From Acholoe squamosa (lineage: Eukaryota > Annelida > Polychaeta > Phyllodocida > Polynoidae): a stretch of DNA of 64,000 nucleotides. The notes below the pieces were generated by a model. The model saw only the letters and a program-made list of their open reading frames with translations. It was not told the DNA's origin and did no database searches. Positions 8,397-17,002 of the stretch are shown here, in pieces. The translations under genes and the position numbers were made by a program. Location of the stretch: contig OX439045.1 in assembly GCA_949317995.1 (NCBI GenBank), positions 9,284,174 to 9,348,173 of the forward strand, in the 5' to 3' direction. Position 1 is the stretch's first letter. Every line of letters begins with the position of its first letter.

Positions 8397-9368
8397 TTAT
8401 TTTCCTTTTATTTTGTTTAATTCTTCTTTATAAAAACTACCGCTCAATATTTCATTATTTTTGTCTGTTAACACATAAGTAGCAGGCCATGTTCTAAGAA
8501 CATATGCTATTTGAAAAATTTCTTCTTTCCAATGAGAAGAATACCCTCTTCTGAAAGCAGTCTTATATTTACTTATTCGTACTTTATCTCCTACTTTAAA
8601 AGACAGTTTAATTCTTTTGCTGTACAAATATTTTCCGTATTGCTTTAACCATATTTTTTTTTCGTTTGATTTGGTTACTTCAGAAGGACTTATTCCTAAT
8701 GTTCTATGTTTACTATGATTATAACTCATAACTAAATCCTGTAGAACGTCTATATATCTCAGACTCTTTTTGAAAGAAAGATATTTATATATTTTGTCTT
8801 GTATGGTACGATTGAATCTTTCTACTATAGCACATTTAGTGTCTTGAGAAGTACTGAAAAATTTTATTTCATTTTCTTTTAAAAAATTTTGAAAAACACC
8901 TTTAAATTCGCTTCCTTCATCTAATTGTAATAAGTTGGGCTTAACATTGCTTTTTAACAAAAATTTTTTGAAGCCGTCTAGAGTGACATATGCAGTTTTG
9001 TTCACTAAAGGTTCAACATAAGCATAACGTGAAAAACAATCTATACAGGCTAATAAATATTTTATTCCATTGTTTTGATCTTTAAGGTTAAAAATACTTA
9101 TTAAATCAATTTGCCATTGATCGTTTATGCCTTTCACTATTGTTTTTCTTCGAAGAAATTTATATGTTATTTTCTTATGTGAAGTATAAGTTCTAGTGTT
9201 ACGGAGAAAATTTAGCACGTCCTTTCTCGTTATATTTTCATCTATTTTTTTAGCTGCTTCATATAATTTTTTCACAGAAGAAAAAGATGAAGGATGAGAA
9301 GGAGTGAAATAAATTTTTTTCAAAATATTTTCTTTGTCCATGTTTGAAAAATATTTGCTTATGAACAT
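8397..9368 (-). CDS. Retroviral-type integrase (rve superfamily)
   Basis: The 323-aa protein carries the DDE catalytic core. Asp88 is in NDQWQIDLI, Asp150 in LLQLDEGSEF and Glu183 in CAIVERFNRT, with the conserved NRTIQDKIYKYL helix afterwards. An N-terminal helical region precedes it, and an SH3/chromo-like C-terminal region (KVGDKVRISKYK and ILSGSFYKEEL) follows, as in other Polinton and Ty3-like integrases. It would insert linear element DNA into host chromosomes. A TGAGAT motif lies only 13 nt upstream of the ATG (9381-9386). In this element the integrase is central in the gene order rather than next to a terminus. All three catalytic acids are present and the frame is intact. Confidence 0.92.
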   Translation of the reverse strand: MFISKYFSNMDKENILKKIYFTPSHPSSFSSVKKLYEAAKKIDENITRKDVLNFLRNTRTYTSHKKITYKFLRRKTIVKGINDQWQIDLISIFNLKDQNNGIKYLLACIDCFSRYAYVEPLVNKTAYVTLDGFKKFLLKSNVKPNLLQLDEGSEFKGVFQNFLKENEIKFFSTSQDTKCAIVERFNRTIQDKIYKYLSFKKSLRYIDVLQDLVMSYNHSKHRTLGISPSEVTKSNEKKIWLKQYGKYLYSKRIKLSFKVGDKVRISKYKTAFRRGYSSHWKEEIFQIAYVLRTWPATYVLTDKNNEILSGSFYKEELNKIKGK

Positions 9369-9847
9369 GAAAATAGAACCATCTCAGAGTAGTAGGTGAT
9401 ATAATTTTTGATGAATGAACGACATCTTTTGCAACAGCATTCAGACAAAACATTTTTCACAACATTTTTAAATAAATGAATGACACAACTTTTTTCGTGC
9501 ACGCGAAACAAAATGGAAATCCGATACGCGTCCATTCCAAGAAAAAAAAGGTAGAGACATATTTTATCCCCTTATGAGTTGAGCAAGAGCACAAATTTCT
9601 CTTTCGAGATGTACTTTTTGCTGACACATAGGTTTTAAAATATATGTACCATAAAAAACTTGGCATTAGCGCAAGTTCCTCCATTGAGGTGTACTTTCTG
9701 CCAATGCATAAATTCACAGAATGGGGCATATTAGCACAGATTTTAACCCATTTTTACGCGTGAAAAAAGTCATTAAATGCAATGCAAGTTTCCGGATTTC
9801 CGTGAAAAAATGAAACAAAAAAATCTTTTTGCCTTATAAAAGAAATA
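9369..9847. promoter_or_regulatory. Intergenic region with an imperfect direct repeat
   Basis: This gap separates the polymerase-side genes from the integrase/capsid genes and contains no believable gene; a 90-codon open frame at 9457-9729 has unconvincing composition. Two imperfect copies of a roughly 55-bp unit occur at about 9580-9635 and 9660-9715, sharing the core GAGATGTACTTTTTGCTGAC versus GAGGTGTACTTTCTGCCAAT. ACGCG clusters lie on both sides (near 9528 and 9757). It is the largest gap within the core gene block and may be a regulatory region. Confidence 0.4.
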
Positions 9848-10441
9848 TTATTCTATAGCATAGATATTAGTGTATATAGGAATAAACCCATCAGGTATTC
9901 TAGTTTGGTTTGTGTTAGTTCCTATAGTTTTTTGTGCATGTTTTCTTACGTTTCCGGTTTTCTTCAACACAGTTTTACCTTTAGTGGAACAAATAGTTTT
10001 CTGTTTTTTTCCTTTCTTGACTTCTTTTTCTTCTTTCTCACTTTCTTCATCTTCTGTCATGCTAGTCCCTGCTTTTCTTTTATTTCTTTTTTTGCTTCGA
10101 TTTTCATTTTCGTCTTCAGGCAAAGGAGAGGCTGTCAGGTTGTCTTTTCCTTCTGATTCTTCGGAGCTAGAGTTTTCTGTGTCGCTGATTTTTTCGTCGA
10201 TAATTAGCTTCAATTTATTTTGAGCAGACTTAGCTTTGTTCCTCATTTTTTCTTTGAGATATTGTGTATGGCATGAATTACATCTCAAATGATTTTCGTC
10301 AGCAGAAAAATAATGGAGAGAATGAAAAGGTTTATGACACCTTATGCATTCTTGAACCATGCTTTTTTGACATTTTTCACAATATTTTTTATCTTGAACT
10401 ATTCTCCCTTTTCTTCCACAATATTCACACTTAACAGGCAT
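9848..10441 (-). CDS. Zinc-ribbon protein with acidic/basic tail
   Basis: I start at the ATG at 10441 (MPVKCEYCGR), giving 197 aa. The frame is open upstream to a GTG at 10555, but that part overlaps the PC4-like gene and looks non-coding. Four Cys pairs (residues 5/8, 21/24, 32/35, 54/57) with interspersed His form two zinc-ribbon or treble-clef-like units in the first 60 residues. The rest is disordered, first acidic and then Lys-rich (about 95-170). It is probably a nuclear nucleic-acid-binding protein, perhaps a transcription regulator. It lies downstream of the PC4-like gene. A TGAGATAA motif at 10519-10526 lies 78 nt upstream of the ATG, which supports this start. Confidence 0.6.
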   Translation of the reverse strand: MPVKCEYCGRKGRIVQDKKYCEKCQKSMVQECIRCHKPFHSLHYFSADENHLRCNSCHTQYLKEKMRNKAKSAQNKLKLIIDEKISDTENSSSEESEGKDNLTASPLPEDENENRSKKRNKRKAGTSMTEDEESEKEEKEVKKGKKQKTICSTKGKTVLKKTGNVRKHAQKTIGTNTNQTRIPDGFIPIYTNIYAIE

Positions 10442-10518
10442 TTTATGTATATTTTTATCTAATTCAAAACAAAGATACTTTGACCGTAGATATCTTGTAA
10501 TCTTTTTTGCTGTAGCTC

Positions 10519-10526
10519 TTATCTCA
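10519..10526 (-). promoter_or_regulatory. TGAGATAA motif upstream of the zinc-ribbon gene
   Basis: This exact copy lies 78 nt before the ATG at 10441. Confidence 0.5.
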
Positions 10527-10535
10527 CTAAGGTTT

Positions 10536-10856
10536 TCAATCGCTGTCACTGTCACTAGAGGCTATGTTATCGTCGCTGCTGCTGTCGCTATGAGACTTTG
10601 ATTTTTCTTTCTTTTTCTTAGTGTTCTTAGTCTTTCCAGGCTTTTCTTCTTCACTCATTTTTTTAATTTTATCTATTTTTTTATCTATTTTATTCCTTAG
10701 TTCAAAGAGTAAATCATATTCTTCTTTAAGGAGAGAAATACTTTTGTCTTTTACCATATCATGAAAATGTAAGTATATTTTTCCTTTGAATTTATTTATG
10801 TCTATTCTTTTCCTTTTGCCAAAAGCTAAAGTAGGATATTTAGATGATTTACTCAT
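10536..10856 (-). CDS. PC4/Sub1-like ssDNA-binding protein
   Basis: This 106-aa protein contains a PC4-like domain at about residues 10-65. The FGKRKRIDINKFKGKIYLHF block followed by KDKSISLLKEEYDLLFEL and a Lys-rich helix matches the strand-strand-helix pattern of the transcriptional coactivator p15. In that family the domain binds single-stranded DNA and acts in transcription and repair. The C-terminal 40 residues are Lys-rich, then Ser/Asp-rich (a likely phosphorylated acidic tail). In human PC4 the acidic Ser-rich segment is N-terminal, so the order is swapped here. Located just downstream of the polymerase, it could serve as the element's single-strand-binding protein or a late transcription factor; this is inference. 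TGAGATAA lies 41 nt upstream. Confidence 0.62.
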   Translation of the reverse strand: MSKSSKYPTLAFGKRKRIDINKFKGKIYLHFHDMVKDKSISLLKEEYDLLFELRNKIDKKIDKIKKMSEEEKPGKTKNTKKKKEKSKSHSDSSSDDNIASSDSDSD

Positions 10857-10879
10857 TTTGTTTGTTTGCAGATAGTTTG

Positions 10880-13423
10880 CTATTCTATTTGTGTCTTTAT
10901 CTCACAAACTTTTCTTCTTTTTGAATGAATATCTTCAAAAGGAATTTCTTTCATTTTTCTTTTTAAAGGGGGAATCTTATAATGACCATATGCGTAAGAT
11001 TTAATTCCTCCTCTTCTCAAATATCTTTTATCTTCAAAAGGAGAAAGAGATATCTTTCTTTGAGACATAGTGTACACTTTGTGTTTTATGCTTCTTATGT
11101 TATCGAATTCTGCTTCTTTTATTCTATTTTGGACTAAAGTAAGCTTAAAGTCATTGTGCCTTATAGTTTCTATGCTACTTTTTTTGACTCCCTTTATTTT
11201 TTTCTCTTCTTCCCCCTTCTCAAACAAAATTGAATACATTTTTGGCCTGAGAGCAATAAATTCTTTTATTTTTTTCCCCCCTGCTTCATCTTTAAATTTA
11301 CCTAAGACCTTTTTGTTCGTTTCATCATACAAAAAATGATCTTTAGGTAAATTAGAAAAATCAAAAAAATTATTTAGATCTTTTATTTTTTTAAGATAAT
11401 TTGTATCTTTTATGTAATACACTAAAGAATCTGTGTCTGTATATAACAGTTGAACATGTACGTCTTTGAATTTAGGCAACATGATATTATAATGGAAATT
11501 AAACATCCATAGTTTAGATAACTCTAAAACAGAAAACCCAATGTAGATCGGTTTGTCTAGTAAAAGTTTTTCTTTGCTGCTTTGTATTCCTACAAAGTCC
11601 TTTTGAAATATATGAAGAGATTTAAAAGTAGGTTTTTTTATAAGATTTTCACTTTCTTTAGGGTCTGAAGTTAATTTCATGTTAGTTCTTTTCTTAACAT
11701 TTTCCATTGTTTTACCAAATGCTGCATTATTTAATAACTTAAAGAATTCTTTTTCGAAAGCAGAGGTAGCCAAAGTTCGTTCTCTGTTATTGAACAAAAT
11801 GTAAGATTTCATCCAATCTTTCTGATGAAAGCTTAAAACACGATGAATTTTATTTATCTTTAAACCTAATGCAAGGTATAATTTTAAATTACGATAATGC
11901 ACTACATAATTTTTTTTGTCTTTTAAATTACATATAAGCTTTTTTCCTCCTTTTTTATAGGACGTTTCAGTTTTTTTCAATATTTCTTTTGCATACGGAG
12001 ATAATTCTTGTTCTTCTATTTCTATTTTTTGTGGAGCTAGAGGAAAATCGTTGTGCATGTCATGAAGACAGTCAGGGTAAGTTAAACTTACCTCCAGTAT
12101 GTATCCTGTTTCATTATGATCTGAAATGCTTTCTATGTTTAGTTTTTGAATTTGATTTTGGGTTAGCCATTTAAAATTTGAGTGAGGCAAAAAATCTGCT
12201 AAACATTTGCCGTAAAGGTTATTGCAGTCTATGTAAAAGATGATTTCGTCGGAAAAATTAGCTTTCGCATACCTATGAGAAACATTAGTAATGCCACCCC
12301 TTATACCGCCTTCTATAAAATTATATATTTCGATGTCAGAAAGCAACTCTAGTTCAACTTCTGTATGTTTCAACATAGCTTGATAACTCAAACTAGGTGC
12401 CGTTAGAAAATGAGCAGGGTCTAAACCGTAATAACTTAAGGCCTTTTCTCTAAAAGATTCAAAAACATCACATAAAAGCAAAACGTCTATTTTCAAGTAG
12501 GCTTTCAAATAATCTTTTATGTTTCTACATTTTAATGCTTTAAACATATGAATAGCATGACAGTAATCGTCCTCAGTTATATTTTTTTTGGTTAAAGTAG
12601 AATAAAATTTGTCTATAGGCGGCAATTTTTTTTCTTTCAAAACAGACCAAGAATCAATGTAATCATAGCACATGACACCTTTTCTTATCATATAAGGAAT
12701 CATTTTTTTGTTTGAAGTATGTTTTTTTGTTTGAACGAAATCTTTTAAACCTTTCTCTTGCAAAAGTTCAGCTAATTTTGAAAGGGACGTAGGTAAAAAT
12801 TGGAAGGAATCTATAATTCTAAAATTTTCGAAACTTAAAGTAAGAAATTTTTCAGATGATTTAGCAATCACAGATATGGTGCTCTGGTTTATATATTTAT
12901 ATAATTTTTGGATAAGAAAATGAGTGTCATAATTCATGCTGTTGTGAATTATAATTGGTATCTTTAAATTGTCCATCCTAAGACTAGTGTAAGTAAGATT
13001 ACATCTATTGCAAGCATAATTTAAATCTCTTCCTTTTCCTTCTTGTCCTATGTGAGCATGATCTAAAACTTTTCTTATACCTTTTTCGGTGAAAGATATC
13101 CCGCATATGTAACAATTTTTTTGCTTCACTATATGTGAAATATCGTCAGAAGACAAAGACAAAGGTTTTCTCTTATGATCTAAAATATACGAAATTTCAG
13201 CTCTTTTTTTATATAAGTAAGAAACAAATTTTTCTATAACATTTTTTCCTACGTATATAACAGGATCTTGACTGTATTTTTCATATTTAGAAATTAATAT
13301 AGCTCCAAAGGCATTTAATTTGTGTTCTTTGGAGCAACACGATTTCCCTTTGTATATTTTGCTTATAGTGCGATTATAACATTCATAACATACATTAGTT
13401 TTGCAATTGTTGTTAACGTGCAT
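10880..13423 (-). CDS. Protein-primed family B DNA polymerase, main part
   Basis: The 847-aa frame holds the catalytic body of a Polinton pPolB. An HNH/endonuclease-VII-like zinc motif lies near the N terminus (Cys104, Cys107, LDHAH at 120-124, Cys138, Cys141). An exonuclease motif with HNSMNYDTHFL follows at 160-170. The polymerase motifs are A with DCNNLYG near 399, B with NNAAFGKTMEN near 566 and C with YTDTDSLVY near 662. It would copy the linear genome from a protein primer. The N-terminal domain usual for this family is not in this frame but in the next frame upstream (13477-14301). The frames are offset, and the boundary lies in homopolymer runs. The ATG at 13423 is simply the first in frame and may not be a natural start. 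Confidence 0.9.
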   Translation of the reverse strand: MHVNNNCKTNVCYECYNRTISKIYKGKSCCSKEHKLNAFGAILISKYEKYSQDPVIYVGKNVIEKFVSYLYKKRAEISYILDHKRKPLSLSSDDISHIVKQKNCYICGISFTEKGIRKVLDHAHIGQEGKGRDLNYACNRCNLTYTSLRMDNLKIPIIIHNSMNYDTHFLIQKLYKYINQSTISVIAKSSEKFLTLSFENFRIIDSFQFLPTSLSKLAELLQEKGLKDFVQTKKHTSNKKMIPYMIRKGVMCYDYIDSWSVLKEKKLPPIDKFYSTLTKKNITEDDYCHAIHMFKALKCRNIKDYLKAYLKIDVLLLCDVFESFREKALSYYGLDPAHFLTAPSLSYQAMLKHTEVELELLSDIEIYNFIEGGIRGGITNVSHRYAKANFSDEIIFYIDCNNLYGKCLADFLPHSNFKWLTQNQIQKLNIESISDHNETGYILEVSLTYPDCLHDMHNDFPLAPQKIEIEEQELSPYAKEILKKTETSYKKGGKKLICNLKDKKNYVVHYRNLKLYLALGLKINKIHRVLSFHQKDWMKSYILFNNRERTLATSAFEKEFFKLLNNAAFGKTMENVKKRTNMKLTSDPKESENLIKKPTFKSLHIFQKDFVGIQSSKEKLLLDKPIYIGFSVLELSKLWMFNFHYNIMLPKFKDVHVQLLYTDTDSLVYYIKDTNYLKKIKDLNNFFDFSNLPKDHFLYDETNKKVLGKFKDEAGGKKIKEFIALRPKMYSILFEKGEEEKKIKGVKKSSIETIRHNDFKLTLVQNRIKEAEFDNIRSIKHKVYTMSQRKISLSPFEDKRYLRRGGIKSYAYGHYKIPPLKRKMKEIPFEDIHSKRRKVCEIKTQIE
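10897..10904 (-). promoter_or_regulatory. TGAGATAA motif upstream of the PC4-like gene
   Basis: An exact motif copy lies 41 nt before the ATG at 10856. It is located inside the last codons of the polymerase frame, so it is kept in a coding context. Confidence 0.5.
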
Positions 13424-13488
13424 TTCATATTTTTTTTTTTGAGCAAAATGATATCAAACATTTGTAACAAAAGTACCTAGTTTTTTTT
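13424..13488 (-). other. Frame breaks in the polymerase gene at two poly-A runs
   Basis: On the coding strand a run of 8 A (13481-13488) immediately precedes the TAG that ends the N-terminal frame (13477-13479). A run of about 11 A (13430-13440) lies just before the main polymerase frame. The two long frames differ by two positions in phase. The short stretch between the runs, read in the third phase, carries a Cys-x2-Cys pair, while the matching His and Cys are at the start of the main frame. This is the arrangement expected if a zinc finger normally spans the junction. The A-AAA-AAC heptamer next to the TAG resembles a -1 slippery site, but the -1 phase closes within about ten codons. Homopolymer indels or assembly error fit better. 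Confidence 0.7.
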
Positions 13489-14301
13489 CCAAAAGAATGG
13501 TCTGATAAATTTATGTAAATTTCTGATAAGATAATAGTGATCATTAAATAACAATAAATCAATATGTCTTCCTTCAGTAAGGGGAGAAGAAAGGACTGAA
13601 ATATACATAGGGAAAGGCTGAAATTCTTTTTTTTCAGATACTAAAAGGCCAAAGACATTTACAGTAAGATTATTTTTCTTTTTGAACTTTGGAATTTCAC
13701 TCAATTTCACAGGAAAAGAAAGAAAAGAAAGGTTTAATTTTTCTAAAAAAATATCGTACGACTTAGCCAAGTTTGCATTGTGAGGAATTTTATGTAATCC
13801 TGCTAAAACAGAGTATATGAAGCATTTTTTGCCGCTTCCTTTTATATTAAGAACTGATTTTTTTCTTTGAATAATGCTTTCTTTCCCTTTTTTCTCACCT
13901 CCAAAAGGATTATATTTAAAAACAGAGAGGCGTAACACTTTTATTTCTCTTAAAAACCATCCTGACCCCATGTGCAAAAAAGCATCGAAAAAACCTAATA
14001 TCACAGAAAAGGAATTTCTTATTAATTCCTCTACGTTATGAGAATCAAAGTTTACTTGAACAGGACTTTGGAACCATGGTTGAATTTCAAAATATTCATT
14101 GTTTTCTAGATTATATTTTCCTAACACTGTGCATAACGATAATTGAAATTTAACCCCCCCTTCTTTTTTTTTTTTCTTCAAAATTAATTTTTTAATTTTT
14201 TTGGTCTGATTAAGTAAAAATAAATCAGGATCATATTTGTGAAGAGCAGGAGTTAAATCATATTCTACGATTAAATTTCTGAAAGCTTTACTTTTTTTCA
14301 T
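13477..14301 (-). CDS. N-terminal domain of the Polinton DNA polymerase, separate frame
   Basis: This 274-aa frame matches the N-terminal region that precedes the exonuclease in animal Polinton polymerases. The landmarks are KKCFIYSVLAGLH, then FPVKLSEIPKFKKKNNLTVNV and HIDLLLFNDHYYLIRNLHKF near the end. The function of this domain is not established; it may include the terminal-protein or an accessory module. The first 90 residues are Lys-rich. The frame ends in a TAG right after an A8 run, so it looks like the 5' half of a broken gene rather than an independent protein. Its start overlaps the 3' end of the capsid-type gene at 14288 by 14 nt. Confidence 0.75.
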   Translation of the reverse strand: MKKSKAFRNLIVEYDLTPALHKYDPDLFLLNQTKKIKKLILKKKKKEGGVKFQLSLCTVLGKYNLENNEYFEIQPWFQSPVQVNFDSHNVEELIRNSFSVILGFFDAFLHMGSGWFLREIKVLRLSVFKYNPFGGEKKGKESIIQRKKSVLNIKGSGKKCFIYSVLAGLHKIPHNANLAKSYDIFLEKLNLSFLSFPVKLSEIPKFKKKNNLTVNVFGLLVSEKKEFQPFPMYISVLSSPLTEGRHIDLLLFNDHYYLIRNLHKFIRPFFWKKN

Positions 14302-15244
14302 TTCTTATAGGTCTAAAATGAAGAACTAAAAAAACTGTTCCATATTCAAATTGAACCAACTTTCCCACATCGTCACATATAGTTATTTCGATTTCTTGTA
14401 TTTCACTTTTTTTTACCTTTTTATAATACGGAGAGACAAAAACTTCCTTTATATCGTCTCCGAATTTTTCACTGCAACGAATAGTTCTCAATAAAGGAAT
14501 TTGAAGATCGCCTACAATTTCATTTGCAACTATATCAGTATAAATATAAATATTAGAAGAAACGTGATGCAAATTAGGAACACCTCCCGCATGAAAATAT
14601 TTATAATGTTTGTATCTTAAAGTAGTGCTCATTAAAATCTGAAAATCTAATAAACTATTCAATGGAAGCCCTGAAAAAGTTATAACGTCACTGTTTTCGA
14701 TCTCAGCTTCGTTGTCTATTTCTTCAGATATATCCAATCTCAGTACATTACTTAAATATTTAGACATAACAACTTTGTCTCCTCTCCCTACCTTTAAAAT
14801 GGGTTTTAAATTTTGCAGCTCAGTTTTCACATATGGTTCTCTACTTTTTCGAAAAAATTCATCGTCAGGGTATGCGTCTATTTTTTTCAAGGCTGCATTT
14901 ATGCTTTTTATTAAACTATCTAAAGAAGTATAATTTCCATATGGAATTTTTTGCACGACATATCTTTTTTTTATTTCTATTTCATCTAATGAAGTTATTT
15001 TATTCACGTCTTGCTTCAACCTGAAATCTTTTCTTTCTACTACCAAAGTCCTATTTTTTTCTGGAAATTCTGGGAAATTATACCAGGAAACTGGTATGTT
15101 TACTTCTACTAATCCCACTTCCCATTCTCCTTGTAAAATTAAAATAGAAGGTAATTTAACCCAAAATTTGCTGGTTTTGTTTTCTCGAGAAGGATGAATA
15201 GTATTAGAAGGTAAATTAATGTAAAAAGGAGAAGACACATTCAT
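14288..15244 (-). CDS. Putative minor (penton-type) capsid protein
   Basis: This 318-aa protein begins with FYINLPSNTIHPSRENKTSK and continues with LQGEWEVGLVEVNIPVSWYNF at about residues 34-54. This is a hallmark pattern of a conserved Polinton protein usually regarded as the minor capsid protein with a single jelly roll. The C-terminal half is beta-rich (YIYTDIVANEIVGDLQIPLL). It would occupy the capsid vertices. It is the first gene of the core series on this strand. TGAGATAA lies 60 nt upstream (15304-15311). The assignment to the penton role rests on family resemblance and is less certain than that of the major capsid protein. Confidence 0.55.
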   Translation of the reverse strand: MNVSSPFYINLPSNTIHPSRENKTSKFWVKLPSILILQGEWEVGLVEVNIPVSWYNFPEFPEKNRTLVVERKDFRLKQDVNKITSLDEIEIKKRYVVQKIPYGNYTSLDSLIKSINAALKKIDAYPDDEFFRKSREPYVKTELQNLKPILKVGRGDKVVMSKYLSNVLRLDISEEIDNEAEIENSDVITFSGLPLNSLLDFQILMSTTLRYKHYKYFHAGGVPNLHHVSSNIYIYTDIVANEIVGDLQIPLLRTIRCSEKFGDDIKEVFVSPYYKKVKKSEIQEIEITICDDVGKLVQFEYGTVFLVLHFRPIRNEKK

Positions 15245-15303
15245 TTTATGAAAATATATTAAAAATCAAACACTTTGTTTTTTCATATAAAACAGTTTTT
15301 TTC

Positions 15304-15311
15304 TTATCTCA
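15304..15311 (-). promoter_or_regulatory. TGAGATAA motif upstream of the minor capsid gene
   Basis: This is an exact coding-strand TGAGATAA 60 nt before the ATG at 15244. It is one of the element-wide set described in the findings. Confidence 0.5.
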
Positions 15312-15466
15312 GGGAAAAAAAATATATCGGAAGTAAAATTCCTTTTTTCAGAAAACGTTTATGATTATGTCATTGAAAATTATAAAGCATAATTTATATT
15401 TGAAACCGTTTCGTAGGTATAATGATCTTTACTTTTCTCTCATAACATTTTCTTTTATGTTATCAA

Positions 15467-16410
15467 AAGAGTAAATGTTACAACAAATTTTACATTACCT
15501 GCTCAGGAAGGATATCTTATAATTGTCGCTGAAGCTGACTTTAATTAATGCATCCTTGCACACTAGTGACCCTCAGAGGCTATGACAAACACTATATTTT
15601 TGGATAAGTAAGAATCTCAAGCGAATTTCTGGAAATCCCTCTGGTGGCTGATATGAACTCTATATTACCTGCTCACTAAAGACCTCTAGTGAGTTCAACT
15701 AAAACTAGTTTAAACTAAATGATGTTTGATGTTTGAAACGTGTTTATTGGCCAATAAATATCACATCACAATGGCGCTCTTCCTATAAATCAGCCATAGT
15801 AAGTATACAGTTCAGTCACAATGTTACATTTTCATTTAACAAATAGAGGATAAACAAGTGGGTTTCCATGAATCTCAAAATTCTTCTTTTAAATCTGATG
15901 TTTAGGACTAAATGATGTTTAGGACTAAAGAAAACCTAGCTTACTCTAAAATGACCTCTAGTGAAGGCTACAATAAACTTTACATTTCCTACACAGCAAG
16001 GACATCTAGTGAGTGTCGCTAAAACTAACTTAAACCAAGGCAACCTTGTACACTAGTGACCCTTAAAGGCTACGACGAACACTACATTATTTGGATCAGT
16101 AAGAACCTCAAGTAAATTTCTCAAAATCCTTCTGGTGGCTGATATGAACACTATATTTCCTGCTTACTGAAAACCTCTAGTTTAAAATGAATGATATTTA
16201 GGACTGAAGAAACCCTAGGTTACTCTAAAATGACCTCTAGTGAAAGCTACAATAAACTTTACATTTCCTTCTCAGTAAGGGCATCTAGTGGGTGTTGCTG
16301 AACTAACTTAAACCAAAGTAACCTTGCATTCTAGTGACCCTTAGAGGCTATAACAAATACTACATTTTTAACTCAGTATAAACCTTAAATGATTTAAACT
16401 TAAATATTTT
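15467..16410. repeat. Three diverged copies of a roughly 170-240 bp unit
   Basis: Copies at about 15474-15700, 15950-16196 and 16229-16400 share, in order, a block like TTTACATTTCC, a CACTAGTGACCCT or TTCTAGTGACCCT block, an AGGCTAYRACRAAYACTA block and (in the first two) TCTGGTGGCTGATATGAAC. Between the first and second copies lies unrelated AT-rich sequence. I see no open frame in 15245-16640. The repeats separate the core viral gene block from the accessory genes and could be a degenerate regulatory or origin-like array, or old host repeat. Confidence 0.6.
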
Positions 16411-16786
16411 TGCCAGAAAGGAATGCCTACGAGAGTAAATAAAAAAAACTTATGGAAGTGGATTTTTACCTTTTTAATGAAAGGATTAGTTGCGATACAT
16501 GTTTTATGCCAAAAGCTTTGTAGCCTATACCGCTGAAATTAATTTAACTTTCGTTCAGTCGTTAAATTATGATGCATTTGTACGTCTATTCTTAAAAGAA
16601 TTTTCGAACTGCTGCTATATATCATATCATAAAATATATTGTAGAACAAAATAAAAAAAATAAAAATGTTTGTTTCAAATTATTTATTTCATTTAGAAAA
16701 GAAAGATATTTTTGTTTTTTTTCTTGATTTAACAAAAAAGTATCAACTGAATTTCTCATTAACCATAGCAAACATTCATGACGAAT

Positions 16787-16996
16787 CTAGGGTTTTTCAT
16801 GCACCCATTTTATCAAACAGTAAGAACATTTTAATATTTCAGAAGAATGATACAAATTTGATTTTTGCTTAAAATAATTTAAACATTTTCTGTAAACCGG
16901 TTTGTTGCAACAATACATGTAAGCAACCTTTCTAGTTTCTTTAGATATAATCATTTCAGTGTTGCATAATTTACATAGCATGTATTCCAATAACAT
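16787..16996 (-). pseudogene. C-terminal zinc-ribbon part of an interrupted BTB-like gene
   Basis: This 69-aa frame is homologous to the C terminus of the 286-aa protein at 17949-18809: CKLCNTEM aligns with CSGCGEFH, YMYCCNKPVYRKCLNYF with KNMDCCGSVCYYKCYTNF, and LKCSYCLIKWVHEKP with IKCSNCRVKWANAKP. It is in the same reading phase as the frame at 17003-17512 and separated from it by one TAA (17003-17005) plus two codons. It is therefore most likely the downstream half of one gene broken by a nonsense change, although separate translation from its own ATG is possible. Confidence 0.6.
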
Positions 16997-17002
16997 TTTA
17001 TG

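Noticed and set aside
9457-9729. A 90-codon minus-strand frame between the zinc-ribbon and integrase genes
   Set aside because: Composition differs from the neighbouring genes, it contains the imperfect direct repeat, and no domain is seen.
13480-13486. Programmed -1 frameshift at A-AAA-AAC linking the polymerase halves
   Set aside because: The -1 phase closes after about ten codons and does not reach the main polymerase frame.
16666-16872. A 68-codon plus-strand frame
   Set aside because: It overlaps the zinc-ribbon frame on the other strand, which has a clear paralogue; this one has none.
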